A stretch of 64,000 bases of DNA from Tepidimonas alkaliphilus. Lineage in GTDB: Bacteria > Pseudomonadota > Gammaproteobacteria > Burkholderiales > Burkholderiaceae_C. Below, piece after piece: positions 61,938 through 64,000 of the stretch. The notes under the pieces are model-generated. The model saw nothing but the letters and a program-made list of their open reading frames with translations, searched no databases and was not told where the DNA came from. The first letter of the stretch is position 1. Every line of letters starts with the position of its first letter. The translations under genes were made by a program, and so were the position numbers. Location: NCBI RefSeq assembly GCF_007556595.1, contig NZ_VJNB01000001.1:186001-250000 (forward strand). Direction: 5' to 3'.

Positions 61938-62363
61938 ATGGCTCTTGAACGCACGCTTTCGATCATCAAGCCCGACGCCGTCGCCAAGAACGTGATCGGC
62001 CAGATCTACAGCCGCTTCGAGGCGGCCGGCCTCAAGATCGTCGCCGCCAAGATGGTGCACCTTTCTCGCCGGGAGGCCGAGACCTTCTACGCCGTGCACC
62101 GCGAGCGGCCCTTTTTCAAGGATCTGGTCGATTTCATGGTGTCGGGCCCGGTGATGGTGCAAGTGCTGGAAGGGGAAAACGCCATCGCCAAAAACCGCGA
62201 GCTGATGGGGGCCACCGACCCGAAGAAGGCCGCCCCTGGCACCATTCGCGCCGACTTTGCCGACAGCATCGACGCCAACGCCGTGCACGGCTCGGACGGC
62301 CCTGATACGGCAGCCGCGGAAATCGCCTTCTTCTTTCCCGGCATGGCGATTTACTCCCGCTGA
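61938..62363 (+). CDS. ndk: Nucleoside diphosphate kinase
   Basis: Ndk exchanges phosphate between nucleoside di- and triphosphates through a phosphohistidine. The 141-residue protein has [58 protein letters not shown] and the active site [16 protein letters not shown], in which the His is phosphorylated. It begins 36 bases after rluB with its own promoter; rlmN follows within 10 bases, a pairing conserved in beta- and gammaproteobacteria. Confidence 0.97.
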   Translation: MALERTLSIIKPDAVAKNVIGQIYSRFEAAGLKIVAAKMVHLSRREAETFYAVHRERPFFKDLVDFMVSGPVMVQVLEGENAIAKNRELMGATDPKKAAPGTIRADFADSIDANAVHGSDGPDTAAAEIAFFFPGMAIYSR

Positions 62364-62372
62364 TCTTATGGT

Positions 62373-63524
62373 ATGACGGCCAATTTGCTCGACTTCGACC
62401 TCGAGGGGTTGGCCGCCTTCTGCGAGCGGCTGGGCCACAAGCGCTTCCGCGCGGTGCAGCTGTTTCGCTGGATCCACCAGAAGGGGGTGGCGCGCTTCTG
62501 GGACATGACCGACCTGGCGCGCGACCTGCGCGCGCGCCTGGCCGAGGTCGCCGAGGTGCGCGCGCTGCCGGTGTTGGCCGAGCAGGTCTCGGCCGACGGC
62601 ACGATCAAGTGGCTGTTCGACGTCGGCGACGGCAACGCCGTTGAGTCGGTCTTCATCCCGGAGGACGACCGCGGCACGCTGTGCGTGTCCAGCCAGGCCG
62701 GCTGCGCGGTCGGCTGCCGCTTCTGCTCCACCGGGCACCAGGGCTTCAGCCGCAACCTCACCACCGGCGAGATCGTTGCCCAGCTCTGGCACGCCGAGCA
62801 CGCGCTGCGGCGCCGCTTGGCCACGTCCGAGCGCGTCATCTCCAACGTGGTGATGATGGGCATGGGCGAGCCGCTGCAGAACTACGCCGCGCTGGCGCCG
62901 GCGCTGCGCGTGATGCTGGACGACCACGGCTACGGCCTGTCGCGGCGGCGCGTCACGGTTTCGACTTCGGGCGTCGTGCCGATGATGGAGCGCCTGGCGC
63001 AGGACTGCCCGGTGGCGCTGGCGGTGTCGCTGCACGCGCCGGACGACGCGCTGCGTGACGAGCTGGTGCCGCTGAACCGCAAGTATCCGCTGGCCGAGCT
63101 GCTGGACGCCTGCCTGCGCTACCTGCCGGCGGCGCCGCGCGACTTCATCACCTTCGAATACTGCATGCTCGACGGCGTCAACGACACGCCGGCGCACGCC
63201 GAGCGGCTGATCGCGCTGCTGCGCGGGCACCGCGGCCGCGGCGTGCCGTGCAAGGTCAACCTGATCCCGTTCAACCCGTTCCCGCAGTCGGGCCTGCGGC
63301 GCTCGCCGCGCGAGGCGGTCAAAGCCTTTGCCGACCGGCTCAACGCTGCCGGGATCGTGACCACCATCCGCAAGACGCGCGGCGACGACATCGACGCTGC
63401 CTGTGGCCAGCTGGCTGGCGAGGTGCGCGACCGCACGCGCGCGGCACAGCGGCTGGCGCGCCGGCGCGTGGTGCCGCTGCGCGTCGAGCGTGGTCGCTCG
63501 CCCGCCCCGGAGGTGGCGTCATGA
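62373..63524 (+). CDS. rlmN: Dual-specificity 23S rRNA/tRNA adenine-C2 methyltransferase
   Basis: RlmN is a radical-SAM enzyme that methylates A2503 of 23S rRNA and A37 of some tRNAs. The 383-residue protein has [20 protein letters not shown], the cluster motif CAVGCRFC in [52 protein letters not shown], and the C-terminal segment with the second methyl-carrying Cys in AACGQLAGE-like DAACGQLA. It overlaps the pilF/pilW-type gene by ATGA. Confidence 0.96.
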   Translation: MTANLLDFDLEGLAAFCERLGHKRFRAVQLFRWIHQKGVARFWDMTDLARDLRARLAEVAEVRALPVLAEQVSADGTIKWLFDVGDGNAVESVFIPEDDRGTLCVSSQAGCAVGCRFCSTGHQGFSRNLTTGEIVAQLWHAEHALRRRLATSERVISNVVMMGMGEPLQNYAALAPALRVMLDDHGYGLSRRRVTVSTSGVVPMMERLAQDCPVALAVSLHAPDDALRDELVPLNRKYPLAELLDACLRYLPAAPRDFITFEYCMLDGVNDTPAHAERLIALLRGHRGRGVPCKVNLIPFNPFPQSGLRRSPREAVKAFADRLNAAGIVTTIRKTRGDDIDAACGQLAGEVRDRTRAAQRLARRRVVPLRVERGRSPAPEVAS

Positions 63525-64000
63525 CCCGGGCGCGCGCCCGCGCAGCCGCTTGGGGGCTGCTTGTGCTGGCGTTGGCCTCCACGCTGGCCGGCTGCGCCGG
63601 CGCGCCGCGGCCCGGCACCGCCGGGCAGGACTGGATCACCGAGTCGGACGAGCCGCCGCAGCGCAAGCGCGCGCGCACGCGGGTGGAACTCGCCTCCGGC
63701 TATTTCGAGCAGGGCCAGCTGACGGTGGCGCTGGACGAGGTCAAGCAGGCGATCCAGATCGACCCGACCTACGCCGCCGCCTTCAACTTGCGCGGCCTGA
63801 TCTACACCGCGCTGCGCGACCCGCGGCTGGCGGAAGACAGCTTTCAGCAGGCGTTGCGGTTGAATGCGCGCGATGGCAACACCTGGCACAACTATGGCTG
63901 GATGCTGTGTCAGGATGGGCGCTATGCGGCTGCATTCGACGCGTTTGCTCGCGCCCTGGATGCGCCTGCTTATCAAGGCGCCGCCCGCACTTGGTTGGCT
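63521..64000 (+). CDS. pilW: Type IV pilus biogenesis/stability lipoprotein PilF/PilW (3' truncated by window edge)
   Basis: PilF/PilW is a TPR lipoprotein needed to place and multimerise the PilQ secretin. The visible 160 residues show a signal peptide with lipobox LAGC (Cys near residue 26) and TPR repeats: [65 protein letters not shown]. The gene runs off the window. Position after ndk-rlmN is the conserved context for this gene in beta- and gammaproteobacteria. It starts in ATGA with rlmN. Confidence 0.9.
   Translation, partial: MTRARARAAAWGLLVLALASTLAGCAGAPRPGTAGQDWITESDEPPQRKRARTRVELASGYFEQGQLTVALDEVKQAIQIDPTYAAAFNLRGLIYTALRDPRLAEDSFQQALRLNARDGNTWHNYGWMLCQDGRYAAAFDAFARALDAPAYQGAARTWLA

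Overview
The window is about 64 kb of very GC-rich, densely packed bacterial chromosome. Gene content and order (lptFG divergent from pepA-holC, zapB/zapA-6S RNA, rpsF-priB-rpsR-rplI, bamD divergent from a rluD-type gene, scpB-rluB, ndk-rlmN-pilF, ppsR divergent from ppsA) point to a betaproteobacterium of the order Burkholderiales, probably Comamonadaceae or a close relative such as Tepidimonas. That placement is inferred from gene order and protein character; no rRNA is present. I saw no tRNA, CRISPR array, insertion sequence or prophage gene.

Layout. 1-12.5 kb: the 3' part of hrpA, a PIN/ribbon-helix-helix toxin-antitoxin pair, a methionine-type aminotransferase with a CysB-like LysR regulator, lptF/lptG, pepA-holC plus a small unknown protein, a lone branched-chain amino-acid-binding lipoprotein, a SWIB-domain protein with a histone-H1-like tail, and a TauE/SafE exporter. 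12.3-13.15 kb: 6S RNA, zapA and a ZapB-like coiled-coil gene, all on the minus strand. 13.2-44.7 kb: one continuous cobalamin locus. It opens with a cobalamin riboswitch and btuB, followed by cobB, a leaderless BtuF-like protein, cobU, btuF-btuC-btuD, a lone CbiM-like permease, cobA-cobG-cobH-cobI-cobJ, then cobK on the opposite strand, cobL-cobM-cobF-cobO-cobW-cobN, a ChlI-like ATPase with a VWA protein, bluB, bioB, cbiB, an L-threonine-phosphate decarboxylase-type gene, cobQ, cobT, cobS and an alpha-ribazole phosphatase. 44.9-56.8 kb: two Na+/solute symporters of the VC_2705 type (one with its DUF4212 small subunit), a small membrane protein, ppsR/ppsA, a membrane sensor fused to a DnaQ-like exonuclease, and a CBS/DUF294 nucleotidyltransferase-like protein. 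56.9-64 kb: housekeeping genes for ribosomal proteins, BamD, pseudouridine synthases, ScpB, Ndk, RlmN and the start of a PilF/PilW lipoprotein.

How the genes work together. The cobalamin locus encodes the oxygen-dependent route: CobG, CobF, CobK, fused CobL and CobN are present. It also carries B12 uptake (BtuB, BtuF, BtuC, BtuD), cobalt handling (CbiM, CobW), lower-ligand synthesis (BluB) and nucleotide-loop assembly. Most junctions are ATGA or TGATG overlaps, implying translational coupling. The riboswitch probably represses at least the first run, btuB to cobJ, when B12 is plentiful. Cobalt insertion seems to use CobN with a ChlI-like ATPase and a separate VWA protein instead of CobS/CobT.

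The symporter region looks like a carboxylate-uptake and C2/C3 metabolism module (symporters, PEP synthase and its regulator), with an unusual sensor-exonuclease fusion and a GlnD-like nucleotidyltransferase alongside. That module is the least understood part of the window and the best candidate for an undescribed signalling system.
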